Source: Nitrosospira sp. Nsp14
GTDB taxonomy: Bacteria; Pseudomonadota; Gammaproteobacteria; Burkholderiales; Nitrosomonadaceae
Assembly (NCBI RefSeq): GCF_900113575.1
Contig: NZ_FOPV01000006.1
Coordinates: 62,001 to 126,000, forward strand
Direction: 5' to 3'
Length of the DNA stretch: 64,000 nt
Positions 17,720 to 26,914 of the stretch are shown piece after piece. Position 1 is the first letter of the stretch, and each line of letters opens with the position of its first letter. The notes under the pieces are model-generated. The model worked only from the letters and a program-made list of their open reading frames with translations, did no database searches and had not been told where the DNA came from. Made by a program: the position numbers and the translations under genes.

Positions 17720-18838
17720 ATGCAATCCATCCTGAAAAGCGCCCGGCGTATTGTGGTTAAAGTCGGCAGCAGTCTGGTCACAAACCAGGGACAGGGGCTC
17801 GATCATGCGGCCCTGGCCCGCTGGGCGGAGCAAATTGCCAAGCTCAAGGAAATGGGCAAGGAGATTGTGCTGGTTTCTTCCGGCGCAATCGCGGAAGGCA
17901 TGCAGCGGTTGGGCTGGAAAAAACGTCCTCACGCCTTGCACGAGTTGCAGGCTGCAGCGGCCGTCGGCCAGATGGGCGTGGTGCAGGCTTACGAATCATG
18001 CTTCCGCAACCACGAATTGCACGCGGCGCAAGTGCTCCTTACGCACGACGACCTTTCTGACCGCAAGCGCTACCTGAATGCGCGTTCAACGCTGACCACA
18101 TTACTAAGCCTCAATGTCATTCCGGTCATCAATGAAAACGATACCGTCGCGACCGATGAAATCCGCTTTGGCGACAATGACACCCTGGCAGCGCTCGTCA
18201 CCAACCTGATCGAAGCCGATGTGCTGGTTATTCTCACCGATCAGGGCGGATTATTCACCGCCGACCCGCGCAAGAATGCGGAAGCCACTCTGGTGGAGCA
18301 GGCAAGGGCCGGAGACCCTGCGATTGAAGCGATGGCTGGGGGGACGGGCAGCGAGATTGGGCGCGGAGGGATGCTGACTAAAGTACTTGCCGCAAAGCGG
18401 GCTGCCCGCAGCGGCGCGCATACGGTGATCGCGTCGGGCCACGAACCCAATGTCCTGATCTCCCTCGCGCAAGGCGAGGCGATAGGGACGCAATTGTTGG
18501 CGGATACCATGACGCTCGCGGCCCGGAAGCAATGGCTCGCTGATCACCTGCAGCTACGCGGAAGCGTGACCCTGGATGAGGGAGCAGTGCATGCGCTTGC
18601 CGCAGGTGGGAAGAGCCTACTGCCGATCGGAGTCATGGATGTCGGCGGCAACTTCGAACGCGGGGAAGCCATTGGATGTCTCGACCCGAGCGGAAGGGAA
18701 ATTGCGCGCGGGCTGGTCAATTACAGCGCTGCCGAAACCAGGAAGATCCTCCGCCGCGCGAGCAGCGACATCGAAGCTGTCCTGGGTTACGTGGTTGAAC
18801 CCGAACTCATACACAGGGATAATCTGGTTTTGCTTTAA
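17720..18838 (+). CDS. proB: Glutamate 5-kinase
   Basis: It phosphorylates glutamate with ATP, the first step of proline synthesis. The 372 residues comprise an amino acid kinase domain ([15 protein letters not shown] at 10-24, [11 protein letters not shown] near 51-61, INENDTVA and [11 protein letters not shown] near 138-155) and a C-terminal PUA domain from about 275 (GSVTLDEGA, then [18 protein letters not shown]). Length and order agree with the bacterial enzyme. proA is not in the window. It stands alone here, without the obgE neighbour often seen. Confidence 0.97.
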   Translation: MQSILKSARRIVVKVGSSLVTNQGQGLDHAALARWAEQIAKLKEMGKEIVLVSSGAIAEGMQRLGWKKRPHALHELQAAAAVGQMGVVQAYESCFRNHELHAAQVLLTHDDLSDRKRYLNARSTLTTLLSLNVIPVINENDTVATDEIRFGDNDTLAALVTNLIEADVLVILTDQGGLFTADPRKNAEATLVEQARAGDPAIEAMAGGTGSEIGRGGMLTKVLAAKRAARSGAHTVIASGHEPNVLISLAQGEAIGTQLLADTMTLAARKQWLADHLQLRGSVTLDEGAVHALAAGGKSLLPIGVMDVGGNFERGEAIGCLDPSGREIARGLVNYSAAETRKILRRASSDIEAVLGYVVEPELIHRDNLVLL

Positions 18839-18948
18839 CGAACCTCTGAAGAACCTTTGGACAATTCCTCTGTGGAGCGGATGGGAATTATTCAGGGTTC
18901 GGAGACTCACATACAATATCCCGAAACGCCATTGCCCGAGGAGATTTA

Positions 18949-19290
18949 ATGAAGCCGCTTACCAGAATTGACGACAACTTTTCGTCCAGCCCGCAAATCG
19001 ATGTCGACGACCTCGCGGAGATCCAGGCGGCGGGCTTTAAAACTGTCATTTGCAACCGGCCGGATGACGAGGATGGCGGCGCTCATGCCGACCATGCGCT
19101 GCTTGAGTCAACAGCAAGGACGCTCGGTCTTGAGTTCTTTTACTTGCCGGTGGTGCCGGGTCAAATAAACGATTCCCATGTGTCCCAATTCAAGACAGCC
19201 ATTGAAACGCTGCCGGGCCCCGTACTGGGCTATTGCAAGCTTGGAATGCGAGCCAAGACGCTTTACCAGAGAGCCAGGCCTGCTTCCTGA
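18949..19290 (+). CDS. DUF442 / beta-lactamase hydrolase-like phosphatase-fold protein
   Basis: A 113-residue protein of the DUF442 (TIGR01244-type) family, related to dual-specificity phosphatases. The family's hallmarks are visible: an N-terminal DDNFSSSPQIDVDDL, the CNRPDDE loop, an FFYLPVVPG strand and the loop GPVLGYCKLGMRAKTL, where Cys and Arg correspond to the phosphatase P-loop. Members are typically next to or fused with ETHE1-like persulfide dioxygenases, and one follows 48 bases downstream. The molecular role is not established; a function in sulfide or persulfide handling is inferred from context. Confidence 0.85.
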   Translation: MKPLTRIDDNFSSSPQIDVDDLAEIQAAGFKTVICNRPDDEDGGAHADHALLESTARTLGLEFFYLPVVPGQINDSHVSQFKTAIETLPGPVLGYCKLGMRAKTLYQRARPAS

Positions 19291-19338
19291 GTTAGGTGGA
19301 TTCGCCCGCGCGAGCGTGAAATCCGTAAAAAAACCATT

Positions 19339-20088
19339 ATGATATTCCGCCAGCTGTTCGAGCCTTTATCCAGCACCTATACCTATCTGCTAGGATGCGA
19401 GAAAACCGGGCAGGCGCTGCTGATCGACCCGGTGATCACGTCCGTCGAACGTGATCTGGCCGAAATCAAGCGCCTCGGGCTGACCTTGGCCTGCACTGTC
19501 GAAACCCATATTCACGCTGACCATATTACTGCCGCGCTTGAACTGAAGCAGACCACAGGCAGCAAAATTGCCGCGCCTGCTTTCGACCGGCTTCCCTGCA
19601 CGGATATTGGCATTGAGGAAGGTATCCCTCTTTGCATCGGCAGCGTTGCGCTGCAACCCCTGCATACACCCGGACATACCGATGGGCACTTCGCCTACCT
19701 GTGCGGCGACAGGGTCTTCACCGGCGATGCGCTGTTGATCGACGGGTGTGGACGGACCGACTTCCAGAATGGCAATACTGAAGTGCTGTTCAGGAGCGTG
19801 ACCGAAAAATTATTTGCCCTGACGGATGACTGCCTGGTTTACCCCTGCCATGACTATAACAACCGGCGGGTTTCCTCAATCTCGCAGGAGAAGACCCGCA
19901 ACCCGCGGCTGGGGAACAACCGCACCCTCGAAGAATTCAAGGAGCTCATGGCGAACCTCAAGCTGGCGCCGCCCAAATTTATCGATTATGCGGTCGCAGG
20001 AAATCGCCGATGCGGGGTCTGCCCCGATCATCTGCCAGACAACCTGCAAAACTATTGTCGACACATGACCCAAAGCCCGCAGGGTTAG
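19339..20088 (+). CDS. ETHE1-like persulfide dioxygenase (MBL fold)
   Basis: A 249-residue metallo-beta-lactamase fold protein. It has the HIHADH metal motif (about 54-59), PGHTDGH and GCGRTDFQNG, the last being diagnostic for the ETHE1 group, plus PCHDYN near the C-terminus. These mononuclear iron enzymes oxidise glutathione persulfide to sulfite. The C-terminal tail (ELMANLKLAPPKFIDYAVAGNRRCG) is also family-like. The upstream DUF442 gene is probably in the same operon. Confidence 0.92.
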   Translation: MIFRQLFEPLSSTYTYLLGCEKTGQALLIDPVITSVERDLAEIKRLGLTLACTVETHIHADHITAALELKQTTGSKIAAPAFDRLPCTDIGIEEGIPLCIGSVALQPLHTPGHTDGHFAYLCGDRVFTGDALLIDGCGRTDFQNGNTEVLFRSVTEKLFALTDDCLVYPCHDYNNRRVSSISQEKTRNPRLGNNRTLEEFKELMANLKLAPPKFIDYAVAGNRRCGVCPDHLPDNLQNYCRHMTQSPQG

Positions 20089-20132
20089 CCCGTCCGTCCA
20101 TCTGCGAGAGGATAATTGACAATTAGAGGAGG

Positions 20133-20669
20133 CTAATATTTGACCGCCTTGGGATGTCCCCCCGCCTTTAACGCCCGCACCGCCTCATCCGCGTCTTTAA
20201 TCATTTCAGTCCCGAGAGGACAGAAAAAATATCGGAAGAGCGCGCGTTGCGCATAATTCTGTTTGATATTTTCCATATCGACCCATTTCCCCATTTTCGC
20301 TGGCGCCCACGCCTCATTATTCGCGCGGCCATAGGCGTAAATCTTGCGTTCATTGGTCTGACAGCGGATGCCTTCATAGCTGACATTCATTGCCCCCGTG
20401 GGCGACTTGACCACCAGGCTGTAGCGCACTACGCCATCCTCACCTACGCTGATGGATGAGCTATCGACGAAATGAAGATTGTTGCTGGCCGGCCCGGCGT
20501 CGAACTCCAGCAGGTTCTCCGATTTTGGGTAGCTTGGCAGTTGACCCTGTATCTCCACCCACGGCTTCTCGTTTTCGTACTCGTAATCCGAAGTTTTTTT
20601 CGGCCCGAAGAAAGCGGCAGCCGGCGCGACCATCGAAAGAAGACACAACGATATCAGCAGCCGCTTCAT
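20133..20669 (-). CDS. CNP1-like family exported protein
   Basis: A 178-residue protein with an N-terminal signal peptide (MKRLLISLCLLSMVAPAAA). The rest matches the CNP1-like family of betaproteobacteria: W-V-E near the start, FVDSSSISVGEDGVVRYSLV, a Cys-containing CQTNERKIYAYG and W-V-D-M-E-N. Two Cys remain in the mature part (CQTNER and FCPLGTE) and may pair in the periplasm. Function is unknown. It is the last gene of a four-gene minus-strand set and starts one base off the stop of the DUF3501 gene. Confidence 0.85.
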   Translation of the reverse strand: MKRLLISLCLLSMVAPAAAFFGPKKTSDYEYENEKPWVEIQGQLPSYPKSENLLEFDAGPASNNLHFVDSSSISVGEDGVVRYSLVVKSPTGAMNVSYEGIRCQTNERKIYAYGRANNEAWAPAKMGKWVDMENIKQNYAQRALFRYFFCPLGTEMIKDADEAVRALKAGGHPKAVKY

Positions 20670-21268
20670 TACGAGGTTAAGTCCGTATCGAGATCGTTGA
20701 CCAGGGAATCGCGCACGGCTGCGGGCACAGGCGTCATCGGAAGCAGATAAGCAGGATGGTCTATGCTCATGCTAAGAGCCGCGCCATTCCGCAACGCCAC
20801 GACCCTGTTCCGATCCAGTTCAAACCGCAAAAAATGTACCGAGGAAGTTTTTTCTTCCGTTTCACGGTCTAGGTCTTCGTCAGCAATGGCATACACCGGC
20901 TCGTAATCCCCCACTTTTACGTATACCCGGTCCTCGATCCCGATCAATTCCTTCAACTTCACGCCACGCTCGAGGGGATCGGAAAATTCGATCATCATGG
21001 TCGCTTTCAAGTTCGATCCGTCGGGCACCAGCGGCCCGTATGCATCCAGCTCGTCAAGGATGCCGGCTTCTTCGAAAACCTTTTCCGCCCGCAGCATTTC
21101 CTGGATCTGGTACCGCACCGTCAATTCATCCTCGAAGATAAGTGTAACGTGCTCGCCCACGTGAACTTTGCGGTTTTTTTTATGCGCGATCATTCGTTTC
21201 CGGAATTCGGGCCGTACTTTGGCATAGGCTTCCAGGGTCATCAGGCTATCGGCGGTAATGCGTCCCAT
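20669..21268 (-). CDS. DUF3501 family protein
   Basis: A 199-residue protein of the uncharacterised DUF3501 family, recognisable by the N-terminal ITADSLMTLEAYAKVRPEFR, the R-Y-Q-I-Q-E-M-L-R-A-E-K stretch and the closing IDHPAYLLPMTPV. No membrane segment and no Cys. Its genes are usually found beside a rubrerythrin and a heterodisulfide-reductase-like Fe-S protein, as here, so a role in a peroxide or thiol redox pathway is inferred. Its stop overlaps the start of the CNP1-like gene by one base. Confidence 0.88.
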   Translation of the reverse strand: MGRITADSLMTLEAYAKVRPEFRKRMIAHKKNRKVHVGEHVTLIFEDELTVRYQIQEMLRAEKVFEEAGILDELDAYGPLVPDGSNLKATMMIEFSDPLERGVKLKELIGIEDRVYVKVGDYEPVYAIADEDLDRETEEKTSSVHFLRFELDRNRVVALRNGAALSMSIDHPAYLLPMTPVPAAVRDSLVNDLDTDLTS

Positions 21269-21319
21269 GGTCAGGTCAGGCTCTTATAAAAAAAGTAATA
21301 GGAATGCCGTCAGAACGAT

Positions 21320-22651
21320 TCAGTCAAGCCCGTACGCGATCCGCATAAGTGTCAATGGATGCTGCTTTTGCGCCTTTGTTGCGCCCATCCCCTGTTCGAT
21401 ATGGCGTGCGGCAATGGCGCAATCGGAGCTGATGTAATCTGGGTCTGGGGCGGCCATTTGCCTGAATACCGGTCTGCCGATTTTCATGGAATTGGCAAAG
21501 TATTCGCTTTTTACGCCCCAGGTACCGTCGTGTCCGGAGCAACGTTCCACCACTGTTACCTGGGTGCCGGGAATAGCTTGCAGCATCTCTCTCGTTTTCT
21601 GCCCCAGGTTCTGGACCCGCAGATGGCAGGGAATGTGGTAGGAGACCTTGCCAAGAGGCTGTTTGAAATCACTCTTCAGCAAGCCATCCCGTTTCCGCAG
21701 CGTAAGGTATTCGAAGGGATCGAACATTGCGTTCGCTACTATTTGCACATCATCATCCGCAGGAAACATGAGGGGCAATTCCTGTTTGTACATGAGCGTG
21801 CACGACGGGACCGCGGTAAGGATTGCATAGCCTTCTCGCGCAAGTTGCGCCAACGGTGGAATATTCTTCTCCTTGAGTTCTTTCACCGCCTGCAGGTCCC
21901 CCAATTCCAGCTTTGGCATCCCGCAGCATGCTTCCCTTTCCACCAGACATGCCGGAATTTCATTGTGATCCAGAATCTTCAACAGATCGTGCCCGATGCC
22001 GGGCTCGTTATAATTCACGTAACAGGTAGCATAAATCGCCACTTTCCCCGGTGTCTTGGCTCCGGCGCGGACCTCGTGAGCGGTATTGACCCGAGCGTTG
22101 GAACGGAATTTTCGGCTGTCATACTCGGGAAGTTTTCGCTCAGCATGGATACCGATCATATTATCCATCAGCTTGCGGGCCGCCGCGTTATTGTTAACCG
22201 CGTTTACAGTCTGCGTGACCACCGGAATACTGGCCAGCTTGCCTACGAGATCCGTGCTGGAAAGCAGCTTGTCGCGAAAACAGGTCTCTCCCTTTTCATG
22301 TTTTACCACCTTGGCGCGCAGCATCAGGTGCGGAAAGTCGACGTTCCAGGGATGCGGTGGAACGTAAGGGCATTTGGTCATGAAGCACATATCGCAGAGG
22401 TAGCATTGATCCGCCACCTCCCAGTATTTTTGCTTCTCCACCCCATCCAGCTCGCCAGTCGACCCATCGTCGATAAGATCGAACAACCGCGGAAACGCCG
22501 TACACAGATTTACGCAACGGCGGCAGCCATGACAGATATCGAAGACACGTTCCATTTCGTGGAACAACTTCGATTCGTCATAGTATTCGGGGTTTTCCCA
22601 GTCGAGCGGATGACGCTTGGGCGGCTCAAGACTGCCTTCTCGAGTGGTCAT
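21320..22651 (-). CDS. GlpC/HdrD-like Fe-S oxidoreductase with two 4Fe-4S and CCG domains
   Basis: A 443-residue cytosolic or membrane-associated iron-sulfur protein. Two ferredoxin-type clusters lie near residues 39-105 (CHGCRRCVNLC and CYLCDMCFMTKCP). Two CCG-type Cys-rich domains follow: the first complete (YATCYVNYNEPG, then REACCGMPKLELG), the second degenerate, with CHLRVQNLG followed by RCSGHDGTWG in place of CCG. This is the plan of the GlpC/heterodisulfide reductase D family. The electron donor is unknown; with rubrerythrin upstream it may deliver electrons to it, which would compensate for the missing rubredoxin domain there. Confidence 0.88.
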   Translation of the reverse strand: MTTREGSLEPPKRHPLDWENPEYYDESKLFHEMERVFDICHGCRRCVNLCTAFPRLFDLIDDGSTGELDGVEKQKYWEVADQCYLCDMCFMTKCPYVPPHPWNVDFPHLMLRAKVVKHEKGETCFRDKLLSSTDLVGKLASIPVVTQTVNAVNNNAAARKLMDNMIGIHAERKLPEYDSRKFRSNARVNTAHEVRAGAKTPGKVAIYATCYVNYNEPGIGHDLLKILDHNEIPACLVEREACCGMPKLELGDLQAVKELKEKNIPPLAQLAREGYAILTAVPSCTLMYKQELPLMFPADDDVQIVANAMFDPFEYLTLRKRDGLLKSDFKQPLGKVSYHIPCHLRVQNLGQKTREMLQAIPGTQVTVVERCSGHDGTWGVKSEYFANSMKIGRPVFRQMAAPDPDYISSDCAIAARHIEQGMGATKAQKQHPLTLMRIAYGLD

Positions 22652-22711
22652 GACAAGGGAAAAATAAGCAAGAAATTATGGAAACCAAAATGAGGGATGA
22701 AGCCAATATCA

Positions 22712-22741
22712 ACCGGGTCAGGCTGTTCTGCCCGACCCGGT
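22712..22741 (-). terminator. Hairpin between rubrerythrin and Fe-S oxidoreductase genes
   Basis: ACCGGGTC and GACCCGGT form a perfect 8-bp outer stem with a further imperfect GC-rich inner stem. It starts 20 bases after the rubrerythrin stop. The U-tract on the minus strand is poor, so it may attenuate transcription into the next genes rather than end it. Confidence 0.55.
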
Positions 22742-22761
22742 GGTATAAGTCGTAAAAACGC

Positions 22762-23181
22762 TCAATCCGCGAGGCTGTCCAAAGCCTTCTGAAAGCGATT
22801 TGCATGAGAGCGTTCAGCCTTCGCGAGTGTCTCGAACCAGTCGGCTATTTCATCAAAGCCTTCTTCGCGCGCGGATTTGGCCATGCCGGGATACATGTCG
22901 GTATACTCGTGTGTCTCTCCGGCTATTGCTGTTTGCAGGTTCGCGCGGGATGAGCCGAAAGGCAAGCCGGTTGCGGGATCGCCGCAGCCCTCGAGATACT
23001 CCAGATGTCCATGGGCATGGCCCGTTTCGCCCTCCGCCGTCGAGCGGAAAACTGCCGCAACGTCATTCTGCCCTTCCACGTCTGCTTTCGCCGCAAAGTA
23101 GAGATAGCGGCGATTGGCCTGCGACTCGCCGGCAAAGGCCGCTTTCAGGTTTCCTTCGGTTTTTGATCCTTTGAGTTCCAT
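22762..23181 (-). CDS. Rubrerythrin-family diiron protein lacking the rubredoxin domain
   Basis: A 139-residue ferritin-like four-helix protein. The expected diiron ligands are seen in repeats: [34 protein letters not shown] and [13 protein letters not shown]. Classical rubrerythrins end with a rubredoxin domain (two CxxC), which is absent here, so an external electron donor is needed. AGGAGAG lies ahead of the ATG. Likely role: peroxide reduction. It is the first gene of a set with an Fe-S oxidoreductase and DUF3501 protein. Confidence 0.93.
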   Translation of the reverse strand: MELKGSKTEGNLKAAFAGESQANRRYLYFAAKADVEGQNDVAAVFRSTAEGETGHAHGHLEYLEGCGDPATGLPFGSSRANLQTAIAGETHEYTDMYPGMAKSAREEGFDEIADWFETLAKAERSHANRFQKALDSLAD

Positions 23182-23262
23182 GAATCTCTCCTGTTATATA
23201 TTGGCAACCATCAAACCAACCGGGCGTTCGAGTCCGGCTGGCATGCTGAATCGCATGAATTA

Positions 23263-23293
23263 AAGCTGCCTGACCGAAAATCAGGCCCAGCTT
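23263..23293. promoter_or_regulatory. Extended hairpin upstream of the rubrerythrin gene
   Basis: AAGCT-GCCTGA and TCAGGC-cc-AGCTT form an 11-bp stem with a 2-base bulge and a 7-base loop. It lies about 82 bases ahead of the rubrerythrin start in a 348-base gap that otherwise shows no gene. It might be a leader structure or a terminator of other transcription. Confidence 0.45.
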
Positions 23294-23529
23294 AACCGGG
23301 TAGGAGACTAGCGGAGGGAATCTGGCTTGTCAACAGCCGGGCTTGACCTGGGAAATGTGCCCTAAGGAAGGGGACGAATTCGCCGTGCGATCTTGCCTTC
23401 CTCTTCCTTAACGGCTCGCCCCCGACGCTTCTACCGCTTATCCGCTTCCATCCCACCACACGCTTGCTATCCTGGAATAAATTAGCGTTGCAGAGTCTTT
23501 CCCACCCTCTCGGCTCGCTCCGACATCTG

Positions 23530-24483
23530 TCACGTCACCAGATTTTGCGGCCTGCCTGCCACCCAAGCCTCGATATTATCGATCAATTGATCGGCGAGCG
23601 TTTGCATTGCCTCAGCCGAGGCCCAGGCAACGTGAGGCGTAAGGATAAAGTTTGGACCGCGCAGCTCGAGCAGAGGATTGCCATTTGCCGGTGGCTCCAC
23701 AGTCAGCACGTCAAAGCCGGCACCGGCGATAACGCGCTCCTCCAGCGCCTGAACCAGCGCCGCCTCATCAACCAGCCCACCGCGCGCCGTATTGATCAGC
23801 AAAGCGCTGCGCTTCATCTTGCGCAGCTCCTCGATGCCGATGAGGTTGCGCGTGGCCGGCAATAATGGACAGTGCAGCGAAAGCACGTCCGATTCGGCAA
23901 GCACCTGGTCCAGAGGAGTAAGCACTACCTTTTTTTTCTTGGGCGACGGATGATATGCAAACAGCACGCGCATGCCGAAGCCGCGAGCAATGGCCGCGGC
24001 CGCCTGCCCGATAGCGCCTTCACCAATGATTCCCATGGTGGAACCGAACAGCTCGCCGATATCATGCGTGAACAGGCAGAATTGCTCCGACTTCTGCCAT
24101 GCCCCCTGCTCGATCTCCTGACGATAGGCCAGCAGGTTCCGGCGTAACGCAAGCACCAGCGCAAACACGTGCTCGGGCACGGTATGGATGGCATAGTTGC
24201 GTATGTTCGTCACCGCGATACCTCGGCGGCGGCAGGCATCCATGTCTATCCCGTCATATCCAGTGGCGCACATCGCGATCAATTTCAGGCTGGGCAACTG
24301 GGCCAGGATCTCGTCGTTCAGCCGCACCTTGTTGATAATCGCCACAGTCGCAGGTCGCAGGCGCGGCACGACCTGATCACCGCGAGTGTGTGGGTATTCC
24401 TCATAGCTATGTTCAAAATCAGGCCGGCGCATACGCGCCTTCAGCGAGTCCCGTTCCAGGAAAACCACGTGCTGGTTCATCAC
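23530..24483 (-). CDS. D-2-hydroxyacid dehydrogenase (glycerate dehydrogenase / hydroxypyruvate reductase-like)
   Basis: A 317-residue NAD-dependent enzyme. The Rossmann motif GIIGEGAIGQ lies near 151-160, the catalytic Arg in INTARGGLVDE, Glu in LTVEPP and His in LTPHVAWAS. Length and motif order fit the family. Substrate cannot be fixed from sequence; hydroxypyruvate/glycerate is a reasonable guess. An alternative ATG exists one codon in. It has no obvious operon partner: the rubrerythrin start is 348 bases away and the EamA gene ends 185 bases upstream. Confidence 0.9.
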   Translation of the reverse strand: MMNQHVVFLERDSLKARMRRPDFEHSYEEYPHTRGDQVVPRLRPATVAIINKVRLNDEILAQLPSLKLIAMCATGYDGIDMDACRRRGIAVTNIRNYAIHTVPEHVFALVLALRRNLLAYRQEIEQGAWQKSEQFCLFTHDIGELFGSTMGIIGEGAIGQAAAAIARGFGMRVLFAYHPSPKKKKVVLTPLDQVLAESDVLSLHCPLLPATRNLIGIEELRKMKRSALLINTARGGLVDEAALVQALEERVIAGAGFDVLTVEPPANGNPLLELRGPNFILTPHVAWASAEAMQTLADQLIDNIEAWVAGRPQNLVT

Positions 24484-24668
24484 AGCGTTAAGTATAAGAT
24501 CCGTGTCGTATGCGTTGTGATCATCCCGCTTTTACCTGCAATGTATTCAAGGAAGACTCCTTCAAATATTCCCCGAGATTTCGTGGGGCCGCGCTCCCGG
24601 AGTAAAACCGCATCCGCGCCTGGGACGAGCGGGAACATGCATCAAATTGGCACTATCAGAAGACCATG

Positions 24669-25553
24669 TTACGCCCGATTCATCCTGGAGGAAAACAGGC
24701 TAGCGGAAATAATCATGGCACCGCCTATCCACTCTCTCGTTGTCATGGCCTCGCCAGCAAGAAAATAAGCGCCTAGCGCAGCAATGACCAACTCGAACAG
24801 CATAATGACAATAGCCCGATTTGCCGGCACCTGCGCCAGACCATATTGAACAGCCACGCTAAGACCGAACACCACCAGCCCCACGCCAAACATGAGCAGA
24901 TAAACACCGACCGGAACGCTGCCGAGCAATGGCGGCTGCAAAAACAAGCTGTATCCGAACGCAATCAGTGTTACGCCCGTCCATACCGCAAGCGACTTCA
25001 GCTGTATATTGTGCACCTGATCCATGCGGCTCAACACGTTGGAGAGCGCAAACATGAAGCCGGCTGATAATCCCATCCAGTCTCCATAGGACGAAGGCAT
25101 CGAAAAACCGGTTTCGGGCTGCCAAAGCATAACGATCGCACCCGTCAGCGAAAAAACCATAACCAGATAGCCGTGCAGGCTGAGTACTTCGTTGAGCAGC
25201 AGGCGGGAAAATACGATGGTCCAGAGCGGCGCGAGATAAAACAGCAGCATCACCCGCATGATTTCACCGTGAATGACGCCGAGTACGTAGGCAAGATTGG
25301 TCCAGCCGGCGCACAAACCGATCCAGAGCAATAATTGTGGTCTACCGCTTAGGATGCGAGACTTTGCCAGGTTTTTCCTGAAGGCCGCCAGGCCCAGCAA
25401 CAGCGCAAAAGCATAAGTGAGCGTGGTGGCAACTGGTCCGCTGACCTCCGCCTGTTCCAGAAGCCGGTACGGGTACCACAGCAGGCCCCAGATAGCGGCT
25501 CCCCCCAGCAGGGCCAATACGGGAAAAACATTTTGCTGATTTTGATTGCTCAT
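24669..25553 (-). CDS. EamA/DMT-family transporter
   Basis: An integral membrane protein of about 294 residues with ten hydrophobic helices in two EamA repeats, typical of drug/metabolite transporters (VFPVLALLGGAAIWGLLWYP at the first helix, GAYFLAGEAMTTREWIGGAMI at the last pair). Direction and substrate are unknown. I start at the ATG that puts seven residues before the first helix; a TTG 14 codons further upstream keeps the frame open but would add an odd hydrophilic extension. It is divergent from dapC. Confidence 0.88.
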   Translation of the reverse strand: MSNQNQQNVFPVLALLGGAAIWGLLWYPYRLLEQAEVSGPVATTLTYAFALLLGLAAFRKNLAKSRILSGRPQLLLWIGLCAGWTNLAYVLGVIHGEIMRVMLLFYLAPLWTIVFSRLLLNEVLSLHGYLVMVFSLTGAIVMLWQPETGFSMPSSYGDWMGLSAGFMFALSNVLSRMDQVHNIQLKSLAVWTGVTLIAFGYSLFLQPPLLGSVPVGVYLLMFGVGLVVFGLSVAVQYGLAQVPANRAIVIMLFELVIAALGAYFLAGEAMTTREWIGGAMIISASLFSSRMNRA

Positions 25554-25674
25554 TTTGTCTGGTAGCAAAACGTTTGCCACTTTATAATCTCGCAACGATC
25601 AATAGACCTCGTTCCCAATAGACTTCGTCCTGAAAGCCAGCGCTCCTTCAAGCCCCGAGGCGAGACTTATAAAA

Positions 25675-26868
25675 TTGAATCCCAATCTCGACCGCCTGCA
25701 GCCCTATCCTTTCCAGAAGCTCAACAAGCTGTTTGAAGGGATCTCGCCGCAGCAGGCTTACCCGCCCATCAGCTTGCACATCGGGGAACCCAAGCACGCC
25801 ACACCCGACTTCATCCGCCACGTACTGACGGACAACCTTTCCGGCATGGCAGTTTATCCAACTACACTGGGGGCCAGGCCGCTACGCGCCAGCATTGCTC
25901 GGTGGCTGACCCGGCGCTACAGTTTGTCGGATATCGATCCTGACACACAAGTCATTCCTGTCAACGGAAGCCGTGAGGCGCTGTTTTCCTTTGCCCAGGC
26001 GGTAATCGATCCATCGCGCCCAGAGGCAATTGTAGTTTGTCCAAATCCTTTTTATCAGATATACGAAGGCGCAGCCTTACTGGCCGGCGCTACGCCCCAT
26101 TTTCTCAACACGCTGCCGGAAAACGATTTCGCACTCGACTATGGGCAACTGCCCGAGGAAATCTGGTCGCGTACGCAATTAGTCTACGTATGCTCGCCGG
26201 GTAACCCTACCGGGAGGGTAATGACCATGGACGAGTGGCGACGTCTGTTCGAGCTATCCGACCGTCATGGTTTTATCATTGCCTCGGACGAGTGCTATGC
26301 CGAGATTTATTTCGACGAAGACGCCCCGCCGCTCGGCGCGCTCGCTGCGGCCCAGCGTCTGGGCCGCAGCGGCTTTCCCCGGTTGGTGGTATTCAGCAGC
26401 CTGTCAAAACGATCCAACGTTCCGGGCATGCGTTCTGGGTTTGCCGCGGGCAATGCGTCGATACTTAAGGAATTCCTCCTCTACCGTACCTACCATGGCA
26501 GCGCCATGAACCCGGCGGTTCAGGCGGCTAGCAAGGCAGCCTGGGACGACGAACATCATGTCATCGAAAACCGGCGCCTCTACCGGGAAAAATTCGCGGC
26601 CGTGACCGAGTCGCTGCAGCAAACCCTGCAAGTATCGATGCCTGACGCGGCATTTTATTTGTGGGTAAGAACACCCATCAGTGACGTGCAGTTCACCGCC
26701 GAGCTCTATCGCCATTATAATGTATCCGTTCTACCGGGCAGCTACCTGGCGCGATATGCCGGCGGGATTAATCCTGGTGAAAATTTTGTTCGCGTTGCCC
26801 TGGTCGCTTCGCTGGCAGAATGCATGGAAGCGGTCGAACGGATAAAAATGCTGATGTCAACGGCTTGA
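25675..26868 (+). CDS. dapC: Succinyldiaminopimelate transaminase
   Basis: A 397-residue class I/II aminotransferase of the lysine/diaminopimelate pathway. The PLP lysine is in [21 protein letters not shown]-like [20 protein letters not shown] and [10 protein letters not shown] are typical. It begins at TTG; the N-terminus [16 protein letters not shown] matches what I recall for betaproteobacterial DapC, and no ATG fits better. It is followed 46 bases later by dapD and then dapE, so three consecutive steps of the succinylase branch are encoded together. Confidence 0.93.
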   Translation: MNPNLDRLQPYPFQKLNKLFEGISPQQAYPPISLHIGEPKHATPDFIRHVLTDNLSGMAVYPTTLGARPLRASIARWLTRRYSLSDIDPDTQVIPVNGSREALFSFAQAVIDPSRPEAIVVCPNPFYQIYEGAALLAGATPHFLNTLPENDFALDYGQLPEEIWSRTQLVYVCSPGNPTGRVMTMDEWRRLFELSDRHGFIIASDECYAEIYFDEDAPPLGALAAAQRLGRSGFPRLVVFSSLSKRSNVPGMRSGFAAGNASILKEFLLYRTYHGSAMNPAVQAASKAAWDDEHHVIENRRLYREKFAAVTESLQQTLQVSMPDAAFYLWVRTPISDVQFTAELYRHYNVSVLPGSYLARYAGGINPGENFVRVALVASLAECMEAVERIKMLMSTA

Positions 26869-26914
26869 CCCCGGCACAGCGTCAAACTGGATAACACAAT
26901 ACCAAAGGAAAACC

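Noticed and set aside
21359-22693. 444-codon plus-strand frame opposite the Fe-S oxidoreductase
   Set aside because: The minus-strand protein has clear Fe-S motifs; the plus-strand product has no recognisable domain.
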